64,000 bases of DNA from Rothia sp. (in: high G+C Gram-positive bacteria) (GCF_030540545.1 NZ_JAUNVZ010000002.1:62001-126000), one strand, 5' to 3'. Counted from the stretch's first letter, positions 10,380 to 19,466 are shown. The notes: generated from the letters alone by a model not told the origin. Numbers and translations are program-made.

Positions 10380-10681
10380 TGAGCGTTTCCACCAAGTCTG
10401 TATACGACGTGATCATTGCTCCCGTCGTGTCTGAGAAGAGCTACGGTCAGCTCGATGAAGGTAAGTACACCTTCCTGGTTGCTCCCGAGTCCAACAAGCT
10501 CGAGATCAAGCAGGCAATCGAGAAGATCTTTGACGTCAAGGTAGCTTCCGTCAACACCGCAAACCGTCAGGGCAAGCGCAAGCGCACCCGTTTCGGTTGG
10601 GGCGCTCGCAAGAACACCAAGCGTGCGATTGTGACCCTGAAGGAAGGCACCATCGACATCTTCGGCGGTCCGCAGGCATAA
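10379..10681 (+). CDS. rplW: Large ribosomal subunit protein L23
   Basis: 100-aa L23, the exit-tunnel rim protein that docks trigger factor and SRP. Conserved elements include the N-terminal [12 protein letters not shown], the FxVxxxxNKxEIKxAIExIFxVKV core and the R[12 protein letters not shown] basic loop. Start overlaps the rplD stop by one base (TAATG). Confidence 0.98.
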   Translation: MSVSTKSVYDVIIAPVVSEKSYGQLDEGKYTFLVAPESNKLEIKQAIEKIFDVKVASVNTANRQGKRKRTRFGWGARKNTKRAIVTLKEGTIDIFGGPQA

Positions 10682-10722
10682 GTCTCGCGGAGACCACTTT
10701 AACGAAGGAAAGAAATATCTAA

Positions 10723-11559
10723 ATGGGTATTCGTAAGTACAAGCCGACGACCCCGGGTCGCCGCGGTTCGAGCGTTTCCGATTTCGCTGAAATCACCCGC
10801 TCCACCCCGGAGAAGTCCCTGCTTCGTCCGCTTCACAAGACCGGCGGCCGTAACAACACCGGTCGTATCACCACTCGCCACAAGGGTGGTGGCCACAAGC
10901 GCCAGTACCGTCTGATCGACTTCCGTCGTCACGACAAGGATGGCGTCAACGCACGCGTTGCACACATCGAGTACGATCCCAACCGTACCGCACGCATCGC
11001 ACTGCTGCACTACTTCGATGGTTCCAAGCGTTACATCATCGCTCCGAACAAGCTCTCTCAGGGCGACATCGTTGAGTCCGGTCCCGCAGCTGATATTAAG
11101 CCCGGCAACAACCTGCCGCTGCGTAATATCCCCGTTGGTACCGTGATTCACTGCGTCGAGCTGCGCCCCGGTGGCGGCGCTAAGCTGGCTCGTTCTGCAG
11201 GTGCTTCGGTTCAGCTGGTTGCAAAGGAAGGCAAGTACGGCCAGCTCCGTCTGCCCTCCGGCGAAATCCGCAACGTGGATGTTCGCTGCCGTGCAACCGT
11301 GGGCGAGGTCGGCAACGCCGAGCAGTCCAACATCAACTGGGGTAAGGCAGGCCGCAACCGCTGGAAGGGCATCCGCCCGACCGTTCGTGGTGTGGTTATG
11401 AACCCGGTTGACCACCCGCACGGTGGTGGTGAAGGTAAGACCTCCGGTGGTCGTCACCCGGTTAACCCCAACGGTAAGCCCGAGGGTCGTACCCGTCGTC
11501 ACAAGAAGGAAAGCGACAAGCTCATCGTTCGTCGCCGTCGTACTGGCAAGAAGCGCTAA
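10723..11559 (+). CDS. rplB: Large ribosomal subunit protein L2
   Basis: 278-aa L2, needed for subunit association and peptidyl-transferase centre formation. The diagnostic C-terminal motif HPHGGGEGK (about residues 229-237) with its essential histidine is present, as is [18 protein letters not shown] near residues 46-63. AAGGAAAG precedes the start. A 41-base gap follows rplW; rpsS follows after 12 bases. Confidence 0.98.
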   Translation: MGIRKYKPTTPGRRGSSVSDFAEITRSTPEKSLLRPLHKTGGRNNTGRITTRHKGGGHKRQYRLIDFRRHDKDGVNARVAHIEYDPNRTARIALLHYFDGSKRYIIAPNKLSQGDIVESGPAADIKPGNNLPLRNIPVGTVIHCVELRPGGGAKLARSAGASVQLVAKEGKYGQLRLPSGEIRNVDVRCRATVGEVGNAEQSNINWGKAGRNRWKGIRPTVRGVVMNPVDHPHGGGEGKTSGGRHPVNPNGKPEGRTRRHKKESDKLIVRRRRTGKKR

Positions 11560-11571
11560 GGAGCCTGAAAC

Positions 11572-11853
11572 ATGCCTCGTAGTTTGAAGAAGGGCCCTTT
11601 CGTTGATCAGCACCTTTTCCTGAAGGTTGCAGCTCAGAACGAGAAGGGCACCAAGAATGTTATTAAGACTTGGTCCCGCCGCTCGATGATTATCCCCGAT
11701 ATGCTGGGACACACCATCGCAGTGTACGACGGACGTAAGCACGTGCCGGTGTTCATCACCGAGTCGATGGTCGGCCACAAGCTCGGCGAGTTTGCACCGA
11801 CCCGTACTTTCCGCAGCCACGTGAAGGACGACCGTAAGGGCAAGCGTCGCTAA
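11572..11853 (+). CDS. rpsS: Small ribosomal subunit protein S19
   Basis: 93-aa S19, a 30S head protein next to the A-site tRNA. Full family length, beginning [15 protein letters not shown] and containing [20 protein letters not shown] and the C-terminal [12 protein letters not shown]. Followed by a 58-base gap before rplV, the largest spacing inside this operon after the rplW-rplB gap. Confidence 0.98.
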   Translation: MPRSLKKGPFVDQHLFLKVAAQNEKGTKNVIKTWSRRSMIIPDMLGHTIAVYDGRKHVPVFITESMVGHKLGEFAPTRTFRSHVKDDRKGKRR

Positions 11854-11911
11854 TCGGTATATACCGATAGCTATGTTTGTCTTTCGGCAATAGACGAAAG
11901 AGAGATAGGCA

Positions 11912-12277
11912 ATGGAAGCCAAGGCATCTGCGCGTTTTGTGCGCGTTACGCCTATGAAGGCCCGCCGTGTCGTCAACCTGATCCGTGGTAAGCAGGCGGA
12001 AGAGGCTCTGGCGATTCTGAAGTTCGCCCCCCAGGCAGCTTCGGAGCCGGTTTACAAGATCGTTGCTTCGGCAGTAGCAAATGCTCGTCAGAAGGCAGCC
12101 CAGGAGGGTGTCGCTTTCCGCGAGGAGGAGCTGTTCATTAGCGAAGCATTCGTGAACGAAGGCCCGACCATGAAGCGCATTCAGCCCCGCGCTCAGGGTC
12201 GCGCATACCGAATCAACAAGCGCACCAGCCACATCACCGTGGTAGTTGCTACCCCGGAGAAGGAGGAGGACCGCTAA
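11912..12277 (+). CDS. rplV: Large ribosomal subunit protein L22
   Basis: 121-aa L22, whose beta-hairpin lines the exit tunnel and is a macrolide-resistance site. Conserved [18 protein letters not shown] near the N-terminus and the C-terminal [20 protein letters not shown] hairpin are both intact. The stop is immediately followed by the rpsC ATG. GAAAGAGAGATAGG lies upstream of the start. Confidence 0.98.
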   Translation: MEAKASARFVRVTPMKARRVVNLIRGKQAEEALAILKFAPQAASEPVYKIVASAVANARQKAAQEGVAFREEELFISEAFVNEGPTMKRIQPRAQGRAYRINKRTSHITVVVATPEKEEDR

Positions 12278-13075
12278 ATGGGTCAGAAAATTCACCCGAA
12301 CGGTTTCCGACTGGGCATCACCACCGAGCACGTCTCCAAGTGGTTCGCTGATTCCAACAAGCCCGGCGAGCGTTACGCAGACTACGTCCGCGAGGATGTA
12401 AAGATCCGCGAGCTGCTGGCAAAGAACCTGGAGCGCGCAGGCGTTGCAAAGGTTGAGATCGAGCGTACCCGTGACCGCGTGCGTGTGGATATCCACACCG
12501 CTCGTCCCGGTATCGTGATCGGCCGTCGCGGCGCAGAAGCAGACCGCATCCGCGGCGAGCTGGAGAAGCTCACCGGTAAGCAGATTCAGCTGAACATCCT
12601 CGAGGTTGCTAACCCCGACCTCTCCGCTCAGCTGGTTGCACAGAGCATTGCAGAGCAGCTCGCATCCCGTGTTGCTTTCCGCCGTGCCATGAAGAAGGCA
12701 ATCCAGTCCGCACAGCGTGCAGGCGCAAAGGGTATTCGTATCCAGTGCTCCGGCCGCCTGGGTGGCGCTGAAATGTCCCGTTCCGAGTTCTACCGCGAAG
12801 GTCGCGTGCCCCTGCACACCCTGCGTGCGAACATCGACTACGGTTTCTTCGAGGCTAAGACCACCTTCGGCCGCATTGGTGTGAAGGTTTGGATCTACAA
12901 GGGCGATCTGACCGATAAGGAACTGGCAGCTCAGCAGGCAGCTAACAACCGCCGCGGCAACCGTCGTGACGGTGAGCGCCGTCGCGGTGGCAACCGTGGT
13001 CCCCGCCGTGAGCGCCGCAACGAGAACGCTTCGGCAAACGCTGAAGCCAAGACTGCAGAGAACGGTGAGGCATAA
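12278..13075 (+). CDS. rpsC: Small ribosomal subunit protein S3 with charged C-terminal tail
   Basis: 265-aa S3, part of the mRNA entry channel. The N-terminal [14 protein letters not shown], the KH domain with GRRGAE (about residues 87-92) and the [11 protein letters not shown] motif are present. After about residue 215 comes a low-complexity Arg/Asn/Gly-rich then Ala/Glu-rich tail of some 45 residues, as in other actinobacterial S3 proteins. Directly abuts rplV upstream and rplP downstream. Confidence 0.98.
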   Translation: MGQKIHPNGFRLGITTEHVSKWFADSNKPGERYADYVREDVKIRELLAKNLERAGVAKVEIERTRDRVRVDIHTARPGIVIGRRGAEADRIRGELEKLTGKQIQLNILEVANPDLSAQLVAQSIAEQLASRVAFRRAMKKAIQSAQRAGAKGIRIQCSGRLGGAEMSRSEFYREGRVPLHTLRANIDYGFFEAKTTFGRIGVKVWIYKGDLTDKELAAQQAANNRRGNRRDGERRRGGNRGPRRERRNENASANAEAKTAENGEA

Positions 13076-13495
13076 ATGCTAATTCCCCGTCGAGTAAAGT
13101 ACCGCAAGCAGCACCACCCCAAGCGTAACGGCTTGGCAAAGGGCGGCACCGAGGTTACCTTCGGTGAGTGGGGTATCCAGGCTCTGAGCCCGGCATACGT
13201 TACCAACCGCCAGATCGAGGCTGCTCGTATCGCAATGACCCGTCACATCAAGCGTGGCGGTAAGGTCTGGATCAACATTTATCCCGACCGTCCGCTGACC
13301 AAGAAGCCCGCTGAAACCCGTATGGGTTCCGGTAAGGGTTCGCCTGAATGGTGGGTCGCAAATGTCAAGCCCGGTCGAGTCATGTTTGAACTCTCCGGTG
13401 TGTCCGAAGAAGTGGCTCGCGAGGCAATGCGCCTGGCAATCCACAAGCTCCCGATGAAGGCACGTGTTGTGCGTCGCCGCGAAGGTGGTGAATAA
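13076..13495 (+). CDS. rplP: Large ribosomal subunit protein L16
   Basis: 139-aa L16, which positions A-site tRNA on the 50S subunit. Begins [15 protein letters not shown] and carries [28 protein letters not shown] and the C-terminal KLPMKARVV, all diagnostic. The start ATG follows the rpsC stop with no gap. Confidence 0.98.
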   Translation: MLIPRRVKYRKQHHPKRNGLAKGGTEVTFGEWGIQALSPAYVTNRQIEAARIAMTRHIKRGGKVWINIYPDRPLTKKPAETRMGSGKGSPEWWVANVKPGRVMFELSGVSEEVAREAMRLAIHKLPMKARVVRRREGGE

Positions 13496-13500
13496 GCGAG

Positions 13501-13734
13501 ATGGCAGTAGGTTCCAAGGATCTGAGCATTGACAAGCTCGCAGAGATGACCAACGAGCAGTTGGCAACTCAGCTGAGCGAGTCCAAGAAGGAACTCTTCA
13601 ACATCCGTTTCCAGGAAGTCACCGGTCAGGCAAGCGCAGGTCGTCGCCGCACCATCAAGCGTGACATTGCACGTATCTACACCGTGCTGCGCGAGCGCGA
13701 GCTCGGTATTCGAACCGAAGGTGAGTCCAAGTGA
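13501..13734 (+). CDS. rpmC: Large ribosomal subunit protein L29
   Basis: 77-aa L29, a helical-hairpin protein at the exit tunnel rim. It contains the [14 protein letters not shown] and [19 protein letters not shown] helices, slightly longer than the bacterial average because of an N-terminal [11 protein letters not shown]. The TGA overlaps the rpsQ GTG by four bases. Confidence 0.96.
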   Translation: MAVGSKDLSIDKLAEMTNEQLATQLSESKKELFNIRFQEVTGQASAGRRRTIKRDIARIYTVLRERELGIRTEGESK

Positions 13735-14003
13735 GTGAAGTAAAGAACGAAGAGCGCGGCTACCGTAAGACCCGCCGCGGCTACGTTGTCTCCGACAAGA
13801 TGGACAAGACTGTTGTCGTCGAGGTTGAAGACCGCGTCAAGCACGCACTGTACGGCAAGGTTATGCGCCGTAGCTCCAAGATCAAGGCACACGATGAGCA
13901 GAACAGCTGCGGCATTGGTGACCTCGTTCTGATCGCAGAGACCCGCCCGCTGTCTGCTTCCAAGCACTGGCGCGTGGTGGAGATCATCGAGAAGGCTAAG
14001 TAA
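13731..14003 (+). CDS. rpsQ: Small ribosomal subunit protein S17
   Basis: 90-aa S17, an early 16S-binding assembly protein with OB fold. Contains [29 protein letters not shown] and the C-terminal [13 protein letters not shown]. Uses a GTG start that overlaps rpmC. It is the last gene of the S10 operon here. The strong terminator at 14091-14127 and three surface-protein genes follow, instead of the rplN gene that directly follows rpsQ in most bacteria. Confidence 0.98.
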   Translation: MSEVKNEERGYRKTRRGYVVSDKMDKTVVVEVEDRVKHALYGKVMRRSSKIKAHDEQNSCGIGDLVLIAETRPLSASKHWRVVEIIEKAK

Positions 14004-14090
14004 TTTAGACTTCTAGATGCTCTGCACGGAGCGTTCCTTTTACGGAAACATCTCTAGTAGCTCTCCTCGAGAAATCTAGGAAGCCGCGAG

Positions 14091-14127
14091 AACAAAATAT
14101 CCCCCGGGAAACCGGGGGATATTTTGT
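14091..14127 (+). terminator. S10 operon terminator
   Basis: Stem of about 15 bp beginning ACAAAATATCCCCCGG with a GAAA tetraloop and ending in TTTTGTTT. The AAAATATCCCCCG stem is reused at the end of the spc operon (27085-27122). Confidence 0.9.
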
Positions 14128-14240
14128 TTAACTGGGCGCTCTAGGGGAATAAGAGGTAGCAGAGAACGAGGGAGAGATATAAAATCTGTGCCTAATATAG
14201 CGTTATGTCTTGGTGACACGAGTTATAAGAGTTACTATAA

Positions 14241-14260
14241 GTAGGCAAGCCTAAGATTAA
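14241..14260. promoter_or_regulatory. Possible iron-repressor (DtxR/IdeR) box
   Basis: GTAGGCAAGCCTAAGATTAA matches 13 of 19 positions of the DtxR/IdeR consensus TTAGGTTAGCCTAACCTAA, with the TAGGnnAGCCTAA half intact. Similar boxes precede the other two paralogues. Inferred by consensus only. Confidence 0.4.
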
Positions 14261-14266
14261 AGTTTG

Positions 14267-14281
14267 ATGACAGAGTGTCAT
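14267..14281. promoter_or_regulatory. Operator-like palindrome
   Basis: Perfect inverted repeat ATGACA-GAG-TGTCAT upstream of the first surface-protein gene. The third paralogue has a related palindrome with the same GACA-N3-TGTC core at 19362-19380. Binding protein unknown. Confidence 0.35.
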
Positions 14282-14374
14282 TTATTAGGTTTATCTGTCT
14301 ATAGCTACTTATGTGCTCTATAGAGCGCGGCGGCTTTAGATACCAACACATACAACACGCATCGAGGTATAGAT

Positions 14375-16186
14375 ATGTCGATTTCCGCTTCCAAGCGTCT
14401 GCTCTCCGTCTCCGCATCCCTGGCGCTGCTCGCCGGCGGTACTGTAGTACCCGCTTCCTTCGCAGCAGAGGCAACCCCGTCCGCTTCCGTAAGCTCTAGC
14501 GCATCCAGCACCGCCACGGCACGCTGCTTCAATGTCTCCGCAACCAGCGCGCAGGGTCTGCCCGGTCAGTACCAGATCGGCTACTCCGCAAAGAATGACA
14601 AGCTCTGGGTCACCAGCTCCGTGGGTCGCTCTCCCATTGCCACCGGCACCCTGGCACGAGTCAACCCCCACACCCTGGAAATCGAAGCCAGCCTGCAGCT
14701 GCCCTCCTACACCTACAACTACAATGATGGCACCCAGGCAGGCCGCCAGGTACTCTCCCCCTACGGTGTAGATGTTGACGATGTTAACGACACCATCTGG
14801 GTCACCAACACCCGCCTGTACGCAGTCTCCGTGATCGACCAGAAGACCATGAAGAACCTGGTCGTTATGGACGATGCGCACCTGGGCGCAGAGGATGAAG
14901 TTCAGCACCCCCGCGAAGTACGCGTTGATACCCAGCACGGCTACGCCTATGTCTCCGGCTTTAAGTCCGTATGGGTCTTCAACCTCTCCGACTACAAGCT
15001 GGTCAAGAAGATCGACATTCCCCACAATGGCGAAAAGGGCAGCGCAAGCAATATGAATATGAGCGTGGATGCCGCCAACCACCGCCTGTACGTACCTAAT
15101 AGCTCTGATGCAGATAATGCTCTGACCGTGATCAACACCCAGAGCCTGGAGATTGAAAAGAGCATCTCCCTGCACAAGGACAATGAGAGCCTGTTCCTGG
15201 GTGCAAGCGATGTTGCCTACGATGTTGAACTGGGTGAAATCTACGTGGCATCCCAGGGCAAGGCAAACCGTCCCGAGGCAAAGACCGAAGGTAACTCCGG
15301 TATTACCGTCTATGATCTGAACACCGGCGCGTTTAAACGCTCCATTCCCTTCGGCGCCCTGACCCTGAGCCTGGATATTGACTCCAAGCGTCACCTGCTC
15401 TATGTAACCGATGTGATCGACGGTAGTGTGCGCATTATCGACCCGACCACCGACCGTATTGTCTCCACCGTCAAGATTGCCGAGAAGGCAGCTAATGATG
15501 TGAAGGTGCTGCCCGACGGTTCCGTGATTGCCGTGGATAAGGCCGTGTACGCGGAGAAGGTCACTGTTCCCTTCACCATGGACTTCTACTCCGGCACCTA
15601 CCGCACTTCCAATACCGAATACAAGGCGGGTAAGGATAAGGAAGGTAATATCACCATTACCCCCACCCAGATCGACGCCAATGGTATTACCCGTATTGAG
15701 GTCAAGGACGCTGTATCCAACACCTGCGCAGAGAACTCCACCGTGACTCCCTCCAAGCAGGCATCCTTCGCTGGCTACGGCCAGGTGGTTGATACCGCAA
15801 CCGGTATTACCCCCGAACCCACCGTCACTCCCACCGCAAGCCCGAGCGCATCTGCTTCGGCAAGCGCATCCGCTAGCGCTTCTGCAAGCTCCAGTGCTTC
15901 TGCACCTGCGAGTGCATCCGCATCCAGCTCTGCCTCTGCAAGCTCCAGCGCTTCTGCTTCGGCTAGCGCTTCTGCAAGCTCCAAGGCATCGGCAAGCGCA
16001 TCCGCCTCTAATGCAGCAGTCGTGAAGGACTCCTCCAATGGCTCTAGCGCTACCACTTCCAATGGCAGCTCCTCTAAGAGCACTCTGGCATCCACCGGTG
16101 CTAATGGTGTGCTGGCACTGAGCCTGCTCGGTGGTGCAGCTCTGTTGGGCGGCGCCCTGGTTGTGGCACGCCGTCGCAAGGCATAA
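14375..16186 (+). CDS. Sortase-anchored beta-propeller surface protein 1
   Basis: 603-aa predicted cell-wall protein. A Sec signal peptide (basic SASKRLL, hydrophobic core, likely cleavage after PASFA near residue 30) is followed by a YncE/YVTN-type beta-propeller region at about 45-400 (repeated IWVTNTR-, YVSGF-, LYVPNS-, IYVASQG-type strands). A Ser/Ala-only stalk follows at about 485-555, then a sorting signal with LASTG at 571-575, a hydrophobic segment and a RRRKA tail. LAxTG is the type recognised by actinobacterial class E sortases. Closely related to the next two genes but lacks their extra C-terminal domains. YncE-type proteins bind DNA or ligands in other bacteria; ligand here is unknown. 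Followed by the terminator at 16224-16260. Confidence 0.85.
   Translation: MSISASKRLLSVSASLALLAGGTVVPASFAAEATPSASVSSSASSTATARCFNVSATSAQGLPGQYQIGYSAKNDKLWVTSSVGRSPIATGTLARVNPHTLEIEASLQLPSYTYNYNDGTQAGRQVLSPYGVDVDDVNDTIWVTNTRLYAVSVIDQKTMKNLVVMDDAHLGAEDEVQHPREVRVDTQHGYAYVSGFKSVWVFNLSDYKLVKKIDIPHNGEKGSASNMNMSVDAANHRLYVPNSSDADNALTVINTQSLEIEKSISLHKDNESLFLGASDVAYDVELGEIYVASQGKANRPEAKTEGNSGITVYDLNTGAFKRSIPFGALTLSLDIDSKRHLLYVTDVIDGSVRIIDPTTDRIVSTVKIAEKAANDVKVLPDGSVIAVDKAVYAEKVTVPFTMDFYSGTYRTSNTEYKAGKDKEGNITITPTQIDANGITRIEVKDAVSNTCAENSTVTPSKQASFAGYGQVVDTATGITPEPTVTPTASPSASASASASASASASSSASAPASASASSSASASSSASASASASASSKASASASASNAAVVKDSSNGSSATTSNGSSSKSTLASTGANGVLALSLLGGAALLGGALVVARRRKA
15835..16010 (+). repeat. 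Ser/Ala-coding low-complexity repeat
   Basis: Degenerate tandem units of gca/tct/tcc/agc-type codons encoding an Ala-Ser stalk in surface protein 1. Such tracts are prone to length change by slippage or recombination while staying in frame. Confidence 0.7.
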
Positions 16187-16223
16187 GACAATAAGCTCTA
16201 GAGCGGCTTGGCTCTAATGGGCT

Positions 16224-16260
16224 GGGGCTCGCAATCCTAAGGAATGCGAGCCCCTTTGTT
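16224..16260 (+). terminator. Terminator after surface protein 1
   Basis: Stem GGGGCTCGCA paired with TGCGAGCCCC, 11-nt loop, then TTTGTT. Confidence 0.85.
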
Positions 16261-16457
16261 CTGGTAATGTCAGCGGGCAAAGTCTGGGGTAGGGCAGTAA
16301 AGATAATTCAACTATCGCTAGAGATACAGTGCTCAAAGTGCGAATCGAAGTCAAAAATACGGTGTAATGAGTCCGAAACGGGAATAAAGTATCCCATAAG
16401 TGTCAAGAAATATTAGCTTTCCTATCCAAAGTTATCTACTATTAATCACAGTGTTTC

Positions 16458-16473
16458 TTAGGTTTTCCTCAGG
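16458..16473. promoter_or_regulatory. Weak DtxR/IdeR-like box
   Basis: TTAGGTTTTCCTCAGG keeps the TTAGGTT half and CCT of the iron-box consensus. It is the weakest of the three boxes in the cluster and is supported mainly by its equivalent position. Confidence 0.25.
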
Positions 16474-16566
16474 AATAACACAGCTGAGGGTTGATATATC
16501 GAAACACATCTTCTGCCGCGTATAGAGTATGGCGCGGCCCCACCACACTAGATGAGGTTCACATAC

Positions 16567-19071
16567 ATGACTTCTGCTAAGCACAGCGCACTGCGCAAGG
16601 TACTGGCAACTGCTGGCGCCCTGAGCATGGTTGCAGGCTCTTTCGTAGCAGTTCCGGCTGCATTCGCCGCTGACAACGCATCTACCGGCTACTCCGTGAG
16701 TGCACAGCGCACCCAGGGTCTGCCCGGTCAGTATCAGGTTGCACACTCGGCAAAGAACAACAAGCTGTGGATCACCGGTTCCAATGGTCGCCCGCCGATC
16801 CTGACCGGTACCCTGGCACGCGTTAACCCCGATACCCTGCAGATCGAAGCTGTTCTGCAGCTGCCCACCGTTGACCGCACCGACAAGGACGGTAACAAGG
16901 TTGGCAAGCAGATCGTTTCCCCCTACGGTGTAGAGGTTGACGATGTGAACAACACCGTGTGGGTTACCAACACCCGCACCAACATGGTCTCCGTATACGA
17001 CCAGACCACCATGAAGCAGGTCTGGGCATCCGAGGCTAACGCTATTGACCACCCGCGCGAAGTCATTATCGACAACGCAAACAACCAGGCAATCGTCTCC
17101 GGCTCCAAGGCACTGTGGGCAGTTGACCTGACCAGCCACGCTATCAAGAAGATTGACGTGCAGCCCGAGGCAACCGGCCGTGCAGTGACCATGAACATGG
17201 CACTGGACTCCAAGGCTGGCCTGCTGTACGTGCCCCAGCTGGCAAGCGAAAAGCTGAATGTTGTGGACACCAAGTCCTTTACCATCAAGCAGGTCATCGA
17301 TCTGCACAAGGATGACGCTTCCGCTGCACTGGCACCCTCCGACGTGGCATTCGATGAGTCCCTGAACGAAATCTATGTGACCGCACAGGGCACAAAGGGC
17401 GTTAACGCAGGTATCACCGTGTACGACAAGACCACCGGTGAGTACAAGCGCTCCATCGCTTTCGGTACCCAGATCCTGGCTATCGACAATGACGAAGCAC
17501 GCGATCTGCTCTACGCAACCGACTTTAAGGCTGGCACCGTCACCGTTATTGATGCCAAGACCAGCAAGGTCGTTTCCACCGTGGTAACCGGTGGCCAGGG
17601 CTTCGTGAACGACGTTGAGGTTCTGCCCAACGGCACCGCCATTGCACTGGACGAGGCAACCGTGGCTCAGGCTGAGGTTCCTTTCACCATTGACCCCGCA
17701 ACCGGTGAATACAAGAAGTCCAACGTTGAGCCCAAGGGTGAAAACGGTGCAGATACGGCTATTAACGCCGGCGGTATCACCAAGATTAACGTGACTGCAG
17801 GCGCTGCCAACAGCACCAAGGATATTATCCCCACCCAGACTGTCTCCGCTAACCAAGATAAGGGTGCAACCGTTACCGCTCCTACCGAGGTAGTTCCCGG
17901 TGAGACCATCACCTTTACCGGTGCTGGCTGGACCCGTGAGGATGGCAAGGGTGTACAGATCCAGCCTAAGGTGAACCGCAAGGAAGCTGAAGGCTTCTCC
18001 GCTTTCACCGCTAATGCTGATGGCACTTTCTCGGTGACCTACACCATTCCGGCAAACACCGCGGTGGATACCGAGCTGGCTGTTAACTTCCTTTCCGGTT
18101 CCCTGCAGGAAGGTGATCCCACCCGTGGTGCGGGTCTGAAGCTGAAGGTTGTTAAGGAACACCAGAAGGAAGTTGTCTCCGCAGAGGCAACCACCGTAAA
18201 CCCCGACTCCCTCGCATTCCAGGGTTACGGTCAGGTAGCAGACTACAAGACCGGTCTGTCCACCCCTGAGCCCCCCAAGAACGACAATGTCACTCCGGAT
18301 CTCTCCAAGCCCGGCGTGTACGAGTTCAGCGCAACCGAAATGGTTCGCGTATACCAGGATGGCGCAAAGCTGTACTACCCCAAGACCTGGGAGAACGGCA
18401 CCAAGCTGGTCCTGCGCGGTGAAGGCTTCACCACCCTGGATAAGGCATCCGGTTCTATCGGTGCCCTGAAGATCCGCCTCAACGGCAAGGACTACGTAAC
18501 CCCCAAGGTCGCACCGGTAGCTCCGGCAGGCGTAACCCCCAATAGCGGTGGCATGTGGACTTACCTGGTCGCAAACGCTGACGGTACCTTTACCGCAGAG
18601 ATCGAGTACCCCATCACCGAGAACTCCAGCCTGAAGCAGAACATTCAGACCGGCGACAAGCTGAGCTTCTACCTCCTGACCGGTTCCCTCAAGGATGGCG
18701 ACGCATCCCGCGGTGGCATGGCGCTGGAGTACACCTTCACTATCAAGGATTCCAACGGTAACGCTGTACCTCGCGAGGATAAGGCACAAGAGCCCGCTAA
18801 GAAGACCTACAAGTACAATACTTGTGAAGAGGCAAAGGCAGACGGCCTGGAGAACATCAAGGTTCCCCACCCGGATGTTAACCCCGCAATGGATGCTGAC
18901 AATGATGGCGTAGCGTGCGAAACCACCGCTAAGTCCAGCACCAAGGCCTCCACTTCTTCTTCCAAGAAGCTGGCTTCCACCGGTGCTAACGGTGTGCTGA
19001 TTGCTTCCGGTATTGGCGCTCTGGCTGTTATTGCCGGTGCTGTGCTGGTTGCACGCCGCCGCAAGGCATAA
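16567..19071 (+). CDS. Sortase-anchored beta-propeller surface protein 2 with Excalibur domain
   Basis: 834-aa predicted cell-wall protein. The start at 16567 is preferred to the in-frame ATG at 16552 because GAGG at 16554-16557 is its ribosome binding site and it matches the paralogue at 19467. Order: signal peptide (~1-37, ending AAFA), YVTN-type beta-propeller (~40-390), an Ig-like domain encoded by the 367-bp block shared with protein 3 (~416-537), a second related domain (~580-730), an Excalibur calcium-binding motif (~753-785, Cys-x-EA and DADNDGVACE), then LASTG at 802-806, hydrophobic segment and RRRKA. The Excalibur domain is unique to this member. Extracellular, covalently anchored; ligand unknown. 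Confidence 0.85.
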   Translation: MTSAKHSALRKVLATAGALSMVAGSFVAVPAAFAADNASTGYSVSAQRTQGLPGQYQVAHSAKNNKLWITGSNGRPPILTGTLARVNPDTLQIEAVLQLPTVDRTDKDGNKVGKQIVSPYGVEVDDVNNTVWVTNTRTNMVSVYDQTTMKQVWASEANAIDHPREVIIDNANNQAIVSGSKALWAVDLTSHAIKKIDVQPEATGRAVTMNMALDSKAGLLYVPQLASEKLNVVDTKSFTIKQVIDLHKDDASAALAPSDVAFDESLNEIYVTAQGTKGVNAGITVYDKTTGEYKRSIAFGTQILAIDNDEARDLLYATDFKAGTVTVIDAKTSKVVSTVVTGGQGFVNDVEVLPNGTAIALDEATVAQAEVPFTIDPATGEYKKSNVEPKGENGADTAINAGGITKINVTAGAANSTKDIIPTQTVSANQDKGATVTAPTEVVPGETITFTGAGWTREDGKGVQIQPKVNRKEAEGFSAFTANADGTFSVTYTIPANTAVDTELAVNFLSGSLQEGDPTRGAGLKLKVVKEHQKEVVSAEATTVNPDSLAFQGYGQVADYKTGLSTPEPPKNDNVTPDLSKPGVYEFSATEMVRVYQDGAKLYYPKTWENGTKLVLRGEGFTTLDKASGSIGALKIRLNGKDYVTPKVAPVAPAGVTPNSGGMWTYLVANADGTFTAEIEYPITENSSLKQNIQTGDKLSFYLLTGSLKDGDASRGGMALEYTFTIKDSNGNAVPREDKAQEPAKKTYKYNTCEEAKADGLENIKVPHPDVNPAMDADNDGVACETTAKSSTKASTSSSKKLASTGANGVLIASGIGALAVIAGAVLVARRRKA
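17811..18177 (+). repeat. 367-bp perfect direct repeat, copy 1
   Basis: Identical base for base to 20750-21116 in the next paralogue, while sequence on both sides diverges at many synonymous and coding positions. It encodes the first Ig-like domain. Read as a recent gene-conversion tract. Confidence 0.95.
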
Positions 19072-19107
19072 GGTATAGCTCTCCTCTAGAGATTATCCGC
19101 TGATATA

Positions 19108-19145
19108 ACGGTGCCCGTCCCTGATTCAGGGACGGGCACCGTTTG
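19108..19145 (+). terminator. Terminator after surface protein 2
   Basis: 16-bp perfect stem ACGGTGCCCGTCCCTG with complement, short ATT loop, followed by TTTGT. Confidence 0.85.
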
Positions 19146-19344
19146 TGCGTATAGGGGAGAGAAGCTGGGTAGTGCTCGCCAGCTTGTGCAGGAGCTAAAG
19201 AGAATAATGCTCGATAGATTCTTGACGGTGTTACCAGGCGTGTCAGAGGACGAAATACATGACGATTTATGACATAAATCTGTAAAAATAGCCCGAAGGC
19301 TTGAGAAGGCTAAAAAAGTTATCTACTATCATCTATAGCGATTA

Positions 19345-19358
19345 TTAGGCGACCCTAA
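19345..19358. promoter_or_regulatory. Possible iron-repressor (DtxR/IdeR) box
   Basis: TTAGGCGACCCTAA keeps the TTAGG...CCTAA core of the DtxR/IdeR consensus (about 12 of 19 positions with flanks). Equivalent position to boxes before the other two paralogues. Confidence 0.35.
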
Positions 19359-19361
19359 ATA

Positions 19362-19380
19362 TAGCGACACGATGTCGCTA
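19362..19380. promoter_or_regulatory. Operator-like palindrome
   Basis: Perfect inverted repeat TAGCGACA-CGA-TGTCGCTA. Shares the GACA-N3-TGTC core with 14267-14281 upstream of the first paralogue. Confidence 0.4.
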
Positions 19381-19466
19381 AAGATGGACACTCTAAGAAT
19401 CCGGACTGTGCAGACATAACGCATACTCCATCAGTAATACACCACCGTATAGACGAGGTTCAGAAC

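Larger units (their letters stand above)
14004..14374. other. 371-bp intergenic region: S10 terminator and regulatory region of the first surface-protein gene
   Basis: Contains the terminator at 14091-14127, then an A+T-rich stretch with a DtxR/IdeR-like box (14241-14260) and a palindrome ATGACA-GAG-TGTCAT (14267-14281). No gene is seen. Confidence 0.6.
16187..16566. other. 380-bp intergenic region between surface-protein genes 1 and 2
   Basis: Holds the terminator at 16224-16260, a 15-base motif AAAGTTATCTACTAT (16428-16442) shared with the next intergenic region (19315-19329), and an iron-box-like sequence at 16458-16473. No gene is seen. Confidence 0.6.
19072..19466. other. 395-bp intergenic region between surface-protein genes 2 and 3
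   Basis: Contains the terminator at 19108-19145, the shared AAAGTTATCTACTAT motif, an iron-box-like sequence (19345-19358) and the palindrome at 19362-19380. No gene is seen. Confidence 0.6.

Noticed and set aside
15835-16010. CRISPR-like or satellite repeat
   Set aside because: The repetition is in-frame Ser/Ala codons with variable synonymous use. There are no constant repeats with unique spacers.
16552-16566. Upstream ATG start for surface protein 2
   Set aside because: It lies within the ribosome binding region (GAGG) used by the ATG at 16567, which aligns with the paralogue start.
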